Assembly: GCF_009905545.1 (NCBI RefSeq)
Contig: NZ_JAAALB010000018.1
Span: 1 to 64,000, forward strand
From: Cellulophaga sp. BC115SP
Lineage (GTDB): Bacteria; Bacteroidota; Bacteroidia; Cytophagales; Spirosomataceae
Reading direction: 5' to 3'
Length of the DNA: 64,000 nucleotides
The position numbers and the translations under genes are program-made. The notes below the pieces were generated by a model, which had not been told where the DNA came from, did no database searches, and saw only the letters and a list, made by a program, of their open reading frames with translations. This document shows positions 1 through 7,440 of the stretch, piece by piece; position 1 is the stretch's first letter; each line of letters starts with the position of its first letter.

Positions 1-2
1 CA

Positions 3-350
3 GCAACAGTGCAAATAAACTGGGAAGGAAAAGACGTGTACAAGCTTAAGGATTCAAAACGACCTACGGGGCAATTTGCGTTTGGATACCTTTACGATGG
101 AACGATTGTATATCAATACCAACAAAATGGTACATGGACATTCACCACTGACCCTTATACACCACAGACAAACCAACACGGTATTGATACAAAAACCATT
201 TTAGACTATTACAATGGTATTCCTATCTATCAATTTGGAAATGGAACGAGACCTGATGGAGTGGCTGGGTATCTTGAAGATGGGACATACGTCTATGAAA
301 GATGGGCAAATGAAGGTACTGCAGAGGAAAAGAAAGAGTATTATTGGTGA
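3..350 (+). CDS. 5'-truncated protein with an internal duplicated motif, unknown family
   Basis: The reading frame is open to the left edge of the window, so the gene probably begins outside it; the first internal start would be GTG at 9. The 113 residues contain two copies of one unit. Each has a hydrophobic-Tyr step, then RPxG, then a YLxDGTxVY core (near residues 19-36 and 79-93). This spacing suggests a beta-rich repeat domain. There is no recognisable catalytic motif or membrane segment in the visible part. I do not recognise the family. It is followed by almost 800 bases without a confident gene. Confidence 0.6.
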   Translation, partial: ATVQINWEGKDVYKLKDSKRPTGQFAFGYLYDGTIVYQYQQNGTWTFTTDPYTPQTNQHGIDTKTILDYYNGIPIYQFGNGTRPDGVAGYLEDGTYVYERWANEGTAEEKKEYYW

Positions 351-1120
351 AAAGTACCTGACAACGAAATATTCAAATGAATAACCGTCAAACATGGATG
401 TAATTTGAATGATTAATTTTAAAAATAACGACTTTATGTAAGTGGAGAAGTAAGAACATTATTAATTGTATTTAAATGAGATTCCTATAAAAGAAATATA
501 AAGAGAAACATCTGTCGTGGAATTGTGGGAAAGTGGAGTATCATGTAATATCTTCTATTTTGGAGTATTTCAATTTTTCTAGAAAATATTACGCCTTTTG
601 AATTAGATATGATGTAATGTGTCTTTGATTTTTTGATAGACCTACATTAGCCTTTATGATGTTATCTTTAGGTTGTTTTTAGAGAAGTATTTTATTTCAG
701 TCGAAAACGCTTCAAACACTTCAATAAAAAAGCCCCATAATTGTACAGGACTTTTAAATTGTTTTCAGTAACAATGTAAAAAATATCTAAACATTTTCAT
801 ATTTTAAACCTTATTTTTTGTTATTTGAAATAGATGAATCAAAGGTTTTGCAGGATATTTGACAATGTACAACTTTTTTACCTTTCTATAATTGCTTCTT
901 CTATTATCTATGCTTTATTATTACTTGTAATTTCTTTTTTTATTTTTGCTAAAATAGTTGAATTGCTAAAGTGTAAAGTACCACTATAGCATGCATTTAT
1001 CAATATAAGATACTATCACAAGAAATTAATTTAGACACATATAAATTATCACTCTGATACACAGAGAAAATATAATTATCAATTTGATGATAGATTAACA
1101 ATGACAGACCTAAACAAATG
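351..1120. other. Long AT-rich gap with one weak small ORF
   Basis: No confident gene. A weak hairpin-like pair (AAAAGCCC at about 736 against GGACTTTT at about 749) may terminate the upstream gene. A possible 51-codon ORF is listed separately at 834-989. Nothing else is recognisable. Confidence 0.5.
834..989 (+). CDS. Possible 51-residue single-pass membrane peptide
   Basis: An ATG-to-TAG frame of 51 residues with one continuous hydrophobic stretch (about residues 14-39, rich in Leu, Ile and Phe), followed by a short Lys-containing tail. A single-span membrane peptide would fit, but AT-rich DNA readily gives Phe/Leu/Ile-rich chance ORFs. It is on the plus strand, while its downstream neighbours are all minus. 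No family is recognised. Confidence 0.25.
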   Translation: MNQRFCRIFDNVQLFYLSIIASSIIYALLLLVISFFIFAKIVELLKCKVPL

Positions 1121-1357
1121 TTATTTAGATATATTCTTTACAGGAGATTTTTCATCTTCAATTAAAATACTGAAGTCTTTGTGAGCGATTTCATCCTTAA
1201 CACTTTCATAGTTTTTCCTAAGCTTTTCCAAGTAGTTCTTTCCTCTCTCCGTCAAGTCTTTTCCTACTCCGTCCTTTGAACTGGCTATCAACATCCCAGT
1301 TAAAGTACCTAAGCCAAAAGCGGCTAATACTCCTAAAAATACACTGCTATTTTTCAT
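1121..1357 (-). CDS. YtxH-like small membrane-anchored protein (copy 1)
   Basis: A 78-residue protein. It has one N-terminal hydrophobic span (about residues 5-26) with small residues (FGLGTLTGMLIA), then SSKDGVGKDLTERG and a charged amphipathic tail. The motif following the span (GxLxAxxxDGxGKDL) is typical of YtxH-domain general-stress proteins. These are thought to sit in the inner membrane with a helical cytoplasmic tail. A clear paralogue lies at 12212-12442. The start is an ATG with no Shine-Dalgarno, as is usual in Bacteroidota. Biochemical function is unknown for the family. Confidence 0.75.
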   Translation of the reverse strand: MKNSSVFLGVLAAFGLGTLTGMLIASSKDGVGKDLTERGKNYLEKLRKNYESVKDEIAHKDFSILIEDEKSPVKNISK

Positions 1358-1742
1358 GATTTGTTGTATTTAATAAATTTGAATAATAATCTTACTACTT
1401 AAAGTACTGATTATAAATAGAATAATCCTAGTCATGGTATTCATAATCAAGAAACCTTCGCTTTAGCACAAAATATGTCAAATATTTGTATATACGTAAG
1501 AGGTAAATAGTTTCTAACGACTTGAATATTGGATTGATTCATGCTTTTGAGTACTATCAGAAAAAGAACTATTTTATCTAATCAAATAGGAATCAATTTT
1601 AAGTATAACCAGCTAATTATATAAAAATGTGAACTTATCCATAATGTATATTACTGAAACTCGCATGTGTTTTGTATAAATCACAACTTATATAAAGGGA
1701 ATCAATCGACACATATAAATTTGATTGTACAAAAGTGGCATG
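1358..1742. other. Gap without a recognisable feature
   Basis: AT-rich and presumably holding the promoter of the YtxH-like gene on the minus strand. I see no ORF, RNA gene or strong hairpin. The string GACACATATAAAT at about 1709 also occurs at about 1033, the only repeat noticed. Confidence 0.4.
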
Positions 1743-1919
1743 TTAACTATGATTTAATTCCAACTTACTTCTAAGTCCTAACTTGATCACCCTTTTAGCA
1801 ATCTTCTTGGAGTACTTATCTATTGATTTTTTCAGTTTTTTATCTGTATCTGAAGTGATGACAGCTTTGTAAATGGCAGATGAAATTTTTTCTGTAACTT
1901 GTTGCTTTACTGATTTCAT
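1743..1919 (-). CDS. Small basic protein, unknown (58 aa)
   Basis: A 58-codon minus-strand frame starting with ATG at 1919. The product is strongly basic and predicted helical. Its N-terminal half begins MKSVKQQVTEKISSAIYKAV; a Lys-rich stretch follows (DKKLKKSIDKYSKKIAKRV). Codon composition resembles a real gene, with an amphipathic pattern and no low-complexity collapse. It lies in the same minus-strand array as the YtxH-like and lmo0937-like genes, with its own upstream AT-rich start region. Family not recognised; possibly a nucleic-acid- or membrane-surface-binding peptide, which is a guess from charge only. Confidence 0.5.
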   Translation of the reverse strand: MKSVKQQVTEKISSAIYKAVITSDTDKKLKKSIDKYSKKIAKRVIKLGLRSKLELNHS

Positions 1920-2096
1920 AATGATGAATATTTTTTATTAAAAAATTATACTACTTTTTGTTCAAGAATTAGCCAGACTATACTCATTGTGTGATACATT
2001 GGGAACTCTTTATCGCCATTAGTCAAAATAAACTTTTAGAGATATTAGGATACTCATGAAAGGAGTTGAAATCCTAATCACGAAAAAACATCCTGT

Positions 2097-2252
2097 TCAA
2101 AGAGGACGCTTTCCTCTAACGACTCTCAATACCACAGCAATAACTGCAACGGCTAACAGAATATGAATTATTCCATCCACATTGTATCCAATAAAACCAA
2201 TAGCCCACAATAAGACGAGTATGACAGCTATCGTATAAAGTAAATTCCCCAT
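2097..2252 (-). CDS. lmo0937-family small membrane protein (51 aa)
   Basis: A 51-residue frame, ATG at 2252, stop TGA at 2097-2099. It has two hydrophobic spans: residues about 3-21, ending in the diagnostic LLWAIGFIGYN, and about 29-43. A short basic end RVVRGKRPL follows. This arrangement (MGNLLYTIAVILVxLWAIGF, then IHILL, then a basic tail) matches the lmo0937-type two-helix membrane proteins found in many Bacteroidota and Firmicutes. The role of the family is not established; neighbouring YtxH and BON genes suggest envelope stress. Confidence 0.8.
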   Translation of the reverse strand: MGNLLYTIAVILVLLWAIGFIGYNVDGIIHILLAVAVIAVVLRVVRGKRPL

Positions 2253-2279
2253 CTATTTGTCATTAATGATTGATAAGTG

Positions 2280-2459
2280 TTATTCATTTTGAGTATTTTC
2301 TATGGCTGCAGTCTCATCAGCAAGCGTTTGTTCTCGTATTATTCTTCTTTTTCGCTTCAATTTTCTCCATCTATATGATTGATACAGCATGAAAGCAAAG
2401 AACAAGACACAAAGATGTATCAGCGAAAAGTAGATAAAGTCCATCGATAAATCTCTCAT
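2280..2459 (-). CDS. Small single-pass membrane protein, unknown (59 aa)
   Basis: A 59-codon frame with ATG at 2459 and TAA at 2280-2282. It has a hydrophobic span at about residues 7-26 (FIYFSLIHLCVLFFAFMLY), a very basic stretch RWRKLKRKRR just after it, and an acidic tail. By the positive-inside rule the C-terminus would be cytoplasmic. It lies 27 bases upstream of the lmo0937-like gene, so the two may be co-transcribed. Family not recognised. Confidence 0.55.
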   Translation of the reverse strand: MRDLSMDFIYFSLIHLCVLFFAFMLYQSYRWRKLKRKRRIIREQTLADETAAIENTQNE

Positions 2460-2495
2460 ATCGGTAAGATTTAGGCTATGCTATTATAGTAATGT

Positions 2496-3128
2496 CTACA
2501 AAAATCTAAATCCAAGCGTTGCCTGATACCATCCGTTTTTATACCTTGGAGTAATAGAAGAACCATCTCCATTATTTTGTTGCAAATCATAACCAACTCT
2601 TGCGCCTAAAACAAAGTGTCCAAAGTTGATATTAACTCCTCCTGCAAGTGAGAGTAAGTTTTTCCTAACATTATCGTTCTTAAATTCCTTCTCTTGCTCC
2701 ACACTAGTGGTAGAGGTCTTAAATGTATTTTTCTCCTTCACTAGAAAAGAAAACTGAGGACCGACCAAAATAGCCACCGCAGGAATGGGCTTAATCGCTA
2801 GTAATAAAGGAACATCGACATAGTCAGTGTTTCTGGTCATTTCGTAATCACTACCTAATACTCGTCCAGTGCTCTTAAAACCTTTTTCGGAGTATAATAC
2901 TTCTGGCTGAATACCCAAAAATTTTCCAAATAAAATAGTAGCAAATCCTCCAAATACTACCCCGTATTTGCTACTAGCGATGAACTTTTCACCTTGTGTG
3001 TCATAAACGTTAGAGTAGTTTACTCCAGCTTTTAGACCAAAATTGAAAAAACTTACCTCTGTTTGTGCATAAAGGGGTGACGATAACAAAATAATTAATG
3101 TTGTTATCAACATAAGAAAACTTTTCAT
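2496..3128 (-). CDS. PorT-type outer-membrane beta-barrel protein (copy 1)
   Basis: The start is set at the ATG at 3128, because it gives a proper signal peptide (hydrophobic core of about 15 residues ending SSPLYAQ). Mature protein of about 190 residues with alternating-residue beta strands and the hallmarks of the PorT/outer-membrane-beta-barrel family: GLKAGVNYSNVY near the N-terminus, GIQPEVLYSEKGF in the middle and a final aromatic (GFRFL). Predicted outer-membrane eight-stranded barrel; substrate or partner unknown. A paralogue with the same layout is at 10234-10869 (there GFKIGMNYFKVY, GIHPEILFSENGF). An alternative start 42 bases upstream would spoil the signal peptide. Confidence 0.8.
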   Translation of the reverse strand: MKSFLMLITTLIILLSSPLYAQTEVSFFNFGLKAGVNYSNVYDTQGEKFIASSKYGVVFGGFATILFGKFLGIQPEVLYSEKGFKSTGRVLGSDYEMTRNTDYVDVPLLLAIKPIPAVAILVGPQFSFLVKEKNTFKTSTTSVEQEKEFKNDNVRKNLLSLAGGVNINFGHFVLGARVGYDLQQNNGDGSSITPRYKNGWYQATLGFRFL

Positions 3129-3299
3129 AATATTAATGTTTAAGTAAGTCAATAAAGTTAGTAGTCTCATTAGTAGTTATCTATATCTAAAAAATAGATG
3201 CAGTAGCCCGAAAGTATGTGTTATCAGAGACTAAACTATACACAACAAATTGATTGTTGTACATTGTTTTTGAAGATTTGATAGAAAATAGAGAGATTA

Positions 3300-3752
3300 C
3301 TATTCTTTGGGAATCTTAACATTTTTTACAGTTAAATCCTTAAAGGCTTTACCTATTTCATCCATATCATGATTAAATTCCTTTTTAAAAGCTTTCCAAT
3401 TCTTCTTGTTGTCCGCCCTAAATTCGTCCATGCGCTTCTTGAGGTCACTATTTTTCTTCTCAAGTTTTTCTATTTTTAATAGATAATCTTTTTTTGCGCT
3501 CTTTTTTTCAAGTGCAACTCTTGCTTTGAACTCTGCGATACTTTTATCATTCATCGCAATTTTTTCAGCTGTTTCTTGCTTGTACTGTGCCACTTCTTTA
3601 AGGTACTCCTGGTTAGCTTTAATTAAATTACTATCAGCTTCCATAACAGCAGCTTTAGCATGGTCTACTTTTTTGATTGGACTATTACAGCTCGACACAG
3701 TTGTCAAACCACATCCTCCTAAAAGGATATAAGTCAAAAAAAATGTTTTCAT
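3300..3752 (-). CDS. Coiled-coil lipoprotein, unknown
   Basis: The start is set at ATG 3752, giving MKTFF and a hydrophobic signal. Lipidation could be at Cys14 (LLGGC) or Cys22 (TVSSC). The mature part is almost entirely Lys/Glu/Ala-rich heptad-like helix (about residues 30-140), interpretable as a long coiled coil. It is predicted to be membrane-anchored and periplasmic. Similar Lys-rich helical lipoproteins occur with stress genes in Bacteroidota, but no enzymatic domain is present. A longer upstream frame exists but would place hydrophilic residues before the signal. Confidence 0.65.
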   Translation of the reverse strand: MKTFFLTYILLGGCGLTTVSSCNSPIKKVDHAKAAVMEADSNLIKANQEYLKEVAQYKQETAEKIAMNDKSIAEFKARVALEKKSAKKDYLLKIEKLEKKNSDLKKRMDEFRADNKKNWKAFKKEFNHDMDEIGKAFKDLTVKNVKIPKE

Positions 3753-3885
3753 GTTATTGAGATTTAAAGTAAAAATGAAGTTAAAAAGTTTCATGATGCT
3801 ATTTCTAACATCCATAAAGTCAAATCCTGTTCAAATACGCTGTTGTCTATTAATGGTATTAATAGACTTCTTTAAACAACGGGTA

Positions 3886-4329
3886 TCAAAACGAATCTGT
3901 AGAAAGAATCATTTGGTTGTTCGGCAATTGTATTGTTGGGTCATTCTCTGCGGTAATAAAAATACGGGTAGGTTTTGTGGCTGATACCGTTTCAAAACTA
4001 GCTTTCAACTGCCTTGACACAGTCCCCTTTGTACTACTGATTTTACCAATATTTTTAGGAGTATTACTAGCTGATTCCATCCAGATTACATAGTATTGTT
4101 TGGGAGGTGTCAAACGTGAAACCTCTGCTAACTCTGTTATGTCTACGTGAATAACATAATTCATATTCCTATCCCTATGCACTTGAATGGTGCCTCTGGC
4201 AGCTGGAACCACAGAAGAAGTTAAAAAGGATATTTTTTTGGTACAAGATAGAAATGAAGAAGAAAGAGTGAGCGTCAGTGCAATAAGCGATATAACTCTT
4301 ATTAGTACTTTACATATTAACAAATTCAT
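3886..4329 (-). CDS. Lipoprotein resembling the extracytoplasmic domain of RskA-type anti-sigma factors
   Basis: A 147-residue protein with a signal peptide and a lipobox ending at Cys29 (SFLSC). The mature domain has the order seen in the C-terminal domain of RskA-like anti-sigma-K factors: GTIQVHRD and a beta strand, a Pro-Pro, YYVIWMES, then NIGKI, and finally a strand near IFITAENDP. The N-terminal zinc-binding anti-sigma domain and transmembrane helix of true anti-sigma factors are absent, and no sigma factor gene is adjacent. The domain assignment is by pattern and moderate; the lipoprotein call is firm. Confidence 0.6.
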   Translation of the reverse strand: MNLLICKVLIRVISLIALTLTLSSSFLSCTKKISFLTSSVVPAARGTIQVHRDRNMNYVIHVDITELAEVSRLTPPKQYYVIWMESASNTPKNIGKISSTKGTVSRQLKASFETVSATKPTRIFITAENDPTIQLPNNQMILSTDSF

Positions 4330-4703
4330 ACTGTCTAAATGTTTAATTGAATTGATAACACAAAGTTGGGATTATTCAAGACCTAAAGTGTTACATACTT
4401 AACACTTTAAAATACATATATCACTGATTTTAAATACTTTACAATTTGTTGAATATAGTAAGATCTACAAAGTGTATCACATTATTTAATAATCTGAAGC
4501 ATTGTGAACTACCAAATACAGAATTCCATTCATCAACTCAGTTATAATCGAATGTATCCATTCTCAACTAGGCTTATCCTCTATATAGAGTACAATGGTC
4601 GTGAGGTAAAGTAAATACCTTCATCAAATTATTGACCTATTAGACATCAAATAGCCTACAAAGGAGAACTTTAAAGTGAACAAAAAACAAGAAAAACATC
4701 GTT
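4330..4703. other. Gap without a recognisable feature
   Basis: AT-rich; holds the promoter region of the lipoprotein gene and the 3' flank of the P-type ATPase gene. No hairpin terminator, RNA gene or convincing ORF seen. Confidence 0.4.
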
Positions 4704-7199
4704 TTATAAAATTCTTTTGCCCCACTTAAAAAATTCATACCACAGTACACTGATACACGCTATTGAAACGGAGATTACAAATTGAGTAAAATTGAGGGGC
4801 ACCAACTCAAAAAATGCACTTGCTGGTTTGATATATAATATACTGACTAACAGCGATACGGTAATACCCAAAATCCACCATATTAGGTTGTTTTTATACT
4901 GAATTGTTATAAATATTGAATAGTATCCTGAACGATTAGTAAGTGTGAGGAAAATATTTGACCCAATGAGTACCGTAAAAACCATAGTTCGGGTCAAGGC
5001 TTCTTCCATTTGAAAAGTCACTGCGTAGTGATAAGTAAAGAGGGCTCCTGCTGCGATGACAAGTCCCTGTAAAATACTGATAATTAATTCGTTCCAATTA
5101 AAAAAAGTAGTAGTAATTGGTCGTGGTTTTTGATTCATAATGTTTTTCTCCATAGGTTCATTTTCGTAGATAATTGAACATGTGGGTCCCATAATTAATT
5201 CCAGAAAAATAATGTGTACAGGAGAAAAAATATTGGGATAAGTCCAATTTAACACTAAAGGAATAAATAAGACAAGAATAATAGGGATATGTATAGAGAT
5301 AATATATTGAATAGCTTTTTTGAGATTGGCGTAAATTCGTCTTCCCATAGCAATAGCATTGACTAATTTTGTCAAATCATCATCTATCAAAACCAATGAG
5401 GCAGCTTGTTTGGCTATTTCTGACCCTTTTTTACCCATAGCTATACCAATATGTGCTGCTTTGAGCGCCATGCCATCATTTACACCATCACCAATCATGG
5501 CAACAATTTCGTGGTTTGCTTTTAGTGCATTAATCACTCTGAGTTTTGCTTCGGGAAACATTCTTGAAAAAATATTAATAGATGAAACTCTATTTTGCAA
5601 GACTTCATCAGAAAGCTCCATAAGTTCGTTTCCTGTAATACAGAATTCATGGCCTTCAAGTCCTATTTGTTTGGCAATAGCAACCGTAGTGGCAGAGTTG
5701 TCGCCTGTGATAATTTTTACTTTAACACCAGCCTGATAGAAGCTTTCTAGCACAGATCTAATATTAGGTTTTGGGGGGTCATAAAAGGCAATTAACCCTT
5801 TAAATTCAAAGCTAAAATCCTTTTGGTCTGAGGGAAATTGTTTAGACAAAAGCTTTGCCTCGCCAACTCCCAAAACACGAAAACCTTCCAGCCCCAAGCG
5901 CATGTTTACTTCTTCAATTTGTTGTATTTGTTGCTTTGTCAAATTTGACGCTTTGATTAGTGCCTCTGGAGCTCCCTTAGCTGCTATAATTCGTTGATTT
6001 ATGTCGTTTTCAAATATATGAGTCATCATAGGTGGCGTGCCTCCAAGAGCATACTCTTGTACCATTTTGTACTTAGGTCGGTTGTCTACCTTCACAAAAT
6101 TCGAATACGCATCATGCAAAGCTATCTCCATTGGATCATAAGGAATTACTTCACTAGCCCATGTGGCCAAAGACAGTACCTCCTTATCAAAATCAGTTAA
6201 CAAGTGATTTACCACAGTAGTCTGTTGGGTATCCAGTGAAAAAATCTTAGCTAGGCTCATTCTGTTTTCGGTGATAGTGCCAGTTTTATCAGTACAAATA
6301 ACAGTAGCACTTCCTAGGGTCTCGACGGTTTTCATTTGTTTTATAATAATCCCTAGGTTCATTAGCCTCCAAGAGCCTATAGCCATAAAGGTGGTAAATG
6401 CAATGGGTATTTCTTCAGGTAAAATACTCATCGCCAAAGTAAGTGCTTGTAGCAAGCTATCAAGTAATTTTTTGGAATGATAAAAGTTAATCCCCCAGAA
6501 AAAAATAAAAACAAAAAGACCAATCAATGCCATTTTCTGAACAAAATTGGTGATTTGAATCTCCAATGGAGTTTTCTCATCTTTAATGAGTTCAAGACTA
6601 TTTCCTATTTTACCAAGTTGAGTTTGATTGCCGATTGCTTTTACAATGACAACTGCTGTACCAGTTGATACCATAGAGCCTTGGAAAACCATATCTGACT
6701 CCGAGTGAATACTTTTCCAAATAGGTAAGGATTCGCCCGTGAGTGTTGACTCATCAACAGAAAAATCATGCGAGTTGATAATTTGTCCATCAGCCGTAAT
6801 AATACCTCCCTCTTCAACCAAGAGGTAGTCACCGATAACTATTTCTTCGCTTCTGATTTGCTTAATTTTGCCTGCTCGAATCACCTTTGACTTCGGTTGA
6901 GTAATTCCCCTGAGTTTTTCGAGTACATTTCGACTTCGGGTGTCCTGATATAATGACATAGCACATTCTAATACCAACGCTGATGTCAAAAAAAAACTAT
7001 CGCCAAACTTCCTATTAATGAAATAAATACAAGCTGTGAGAAATAATAAAATGACCATTGGATCTCTTAATAAACCTTTTAGAGAGATCCAAAGAGTATT
7101 TTCTTGCTTGAAGTTTTGAACGTTATTTCCGTACTTGTTTCGTGCCGAATAGACCTGATTGTTAGTTAAACCATGATACCCAAACGAATCTGTGTACAT
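4704..7199 (-). CDS. P-type ATPase, cation-translocating (P2-like)
   Basis: An 831-residue membrane pump that couples ATP hydrolysis to cation export. Visible in order: N-terminal cation-transporter domain (GLTNNQVYSARNKYGNN), two early membrane helices, actuator motif TGES (154-157), a helix with PEEIP (261-265), phosphorylation motif DKTGT with Asp304, nucleotide-binding KGAPE (408-412), TGD (498-500), GDGVND (570-575) and about six further helices. The length and motif set fit Ca2+-ATPase-like pumps. However, membrane helix 4 has PEEIP rather than PEGLP, and helix 6 reads LELIMGPTCS, without the usual Asp of Ca2+-ATPases. The transported ion therefore cannot be assigned. It is flanked by large gaps and transcribed alone. 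Confidence 0.9.
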   Translation of the reverse strand: MYTDSFGYHGLTNNQVYSARNKYGNNVQNFKQENTLWISLKGLLRDPMVILLFLTACIYFINRKFGDSFFLTSALVLECAMSLYQDTRSRNVLEKLRGITQPKSKVIRAGKIKQIRSEEIVIGDYLLVEEGGIITADGQIINSHDFSVDESTLTGESLPIWKSIHSESDMVFQGSMVSTGTAVVIVKAIGNQTQLGKIGNSLELIKDEKTPLEIQITNFVQKMALIGLFVFIFFWGINFYHSKKLLDSLLQALTLAMSILPEEIPIAFTTFMAIGSWRLMNLGIIIKQMKTVETLGSATVICTDKTGTITENRMSLAKIFSLDTQQTTVVNHLLTDFDKEVLSLATWASEVIPYDPMEIALHDAYSNFVKVDNRPKYKMVQEYALGGTPPMMTHIFENDINQRIIAAKGAPEALIKASNLTKQQIQQIEEVNMRLGLEGFRVLGVGEAKLLSKQFPSDQKDFSFEFKGLIAFYDPPKPNIRSVLESFYQAGVKVKIITGDNSATTVAIAKQIGLEGHEFCITGNELMELSDEVLQNRVSSINIFSRMFPEAKLRVINALKANHEIVAMIGDGVNDGMALKAAHIGIAMGKKGSEIAKQAASLVLIDDDLTKLVNAIAMGRRIYANLKKAIQYIISIHIPIILVLFIPLVLNWTYPNIFSPVHIIFLELIMGPTCSIIYENEPMEKNIMNQKPRPITTTFFNWNELIISILQGLVIAAGALFTYHYAVTFQMEEALTRTMVFTVLIGSNIFLTLTNRSGYYSIFITIQYKNNLIWWILGITVSLLVSILYIKPASAFFELVPLNFTQFVISVSIACISVLWYEFFKWGKRIL

Positions 7200-7440
7200 A
7201 TTTATGAGTTTTTAAGTATAAAAAATAGACGAACTATCCAAGCTTTTATCGGGTGAGAATACCCCAGTAGGAATGTATGGTTAAGTCCAAAATGATTCCC
7301 TAACAAAGGATAGAGTTTTTTCATGAAGGATGTTGGTAAAACAACAATTACTCATCTGAAATTATATAGAGTCTTTATGATTTTAATTCCAAAATCTGTA
7401 TTTATACTATTGACAAGGTTCTATTAGAGAGTGTGTCATC

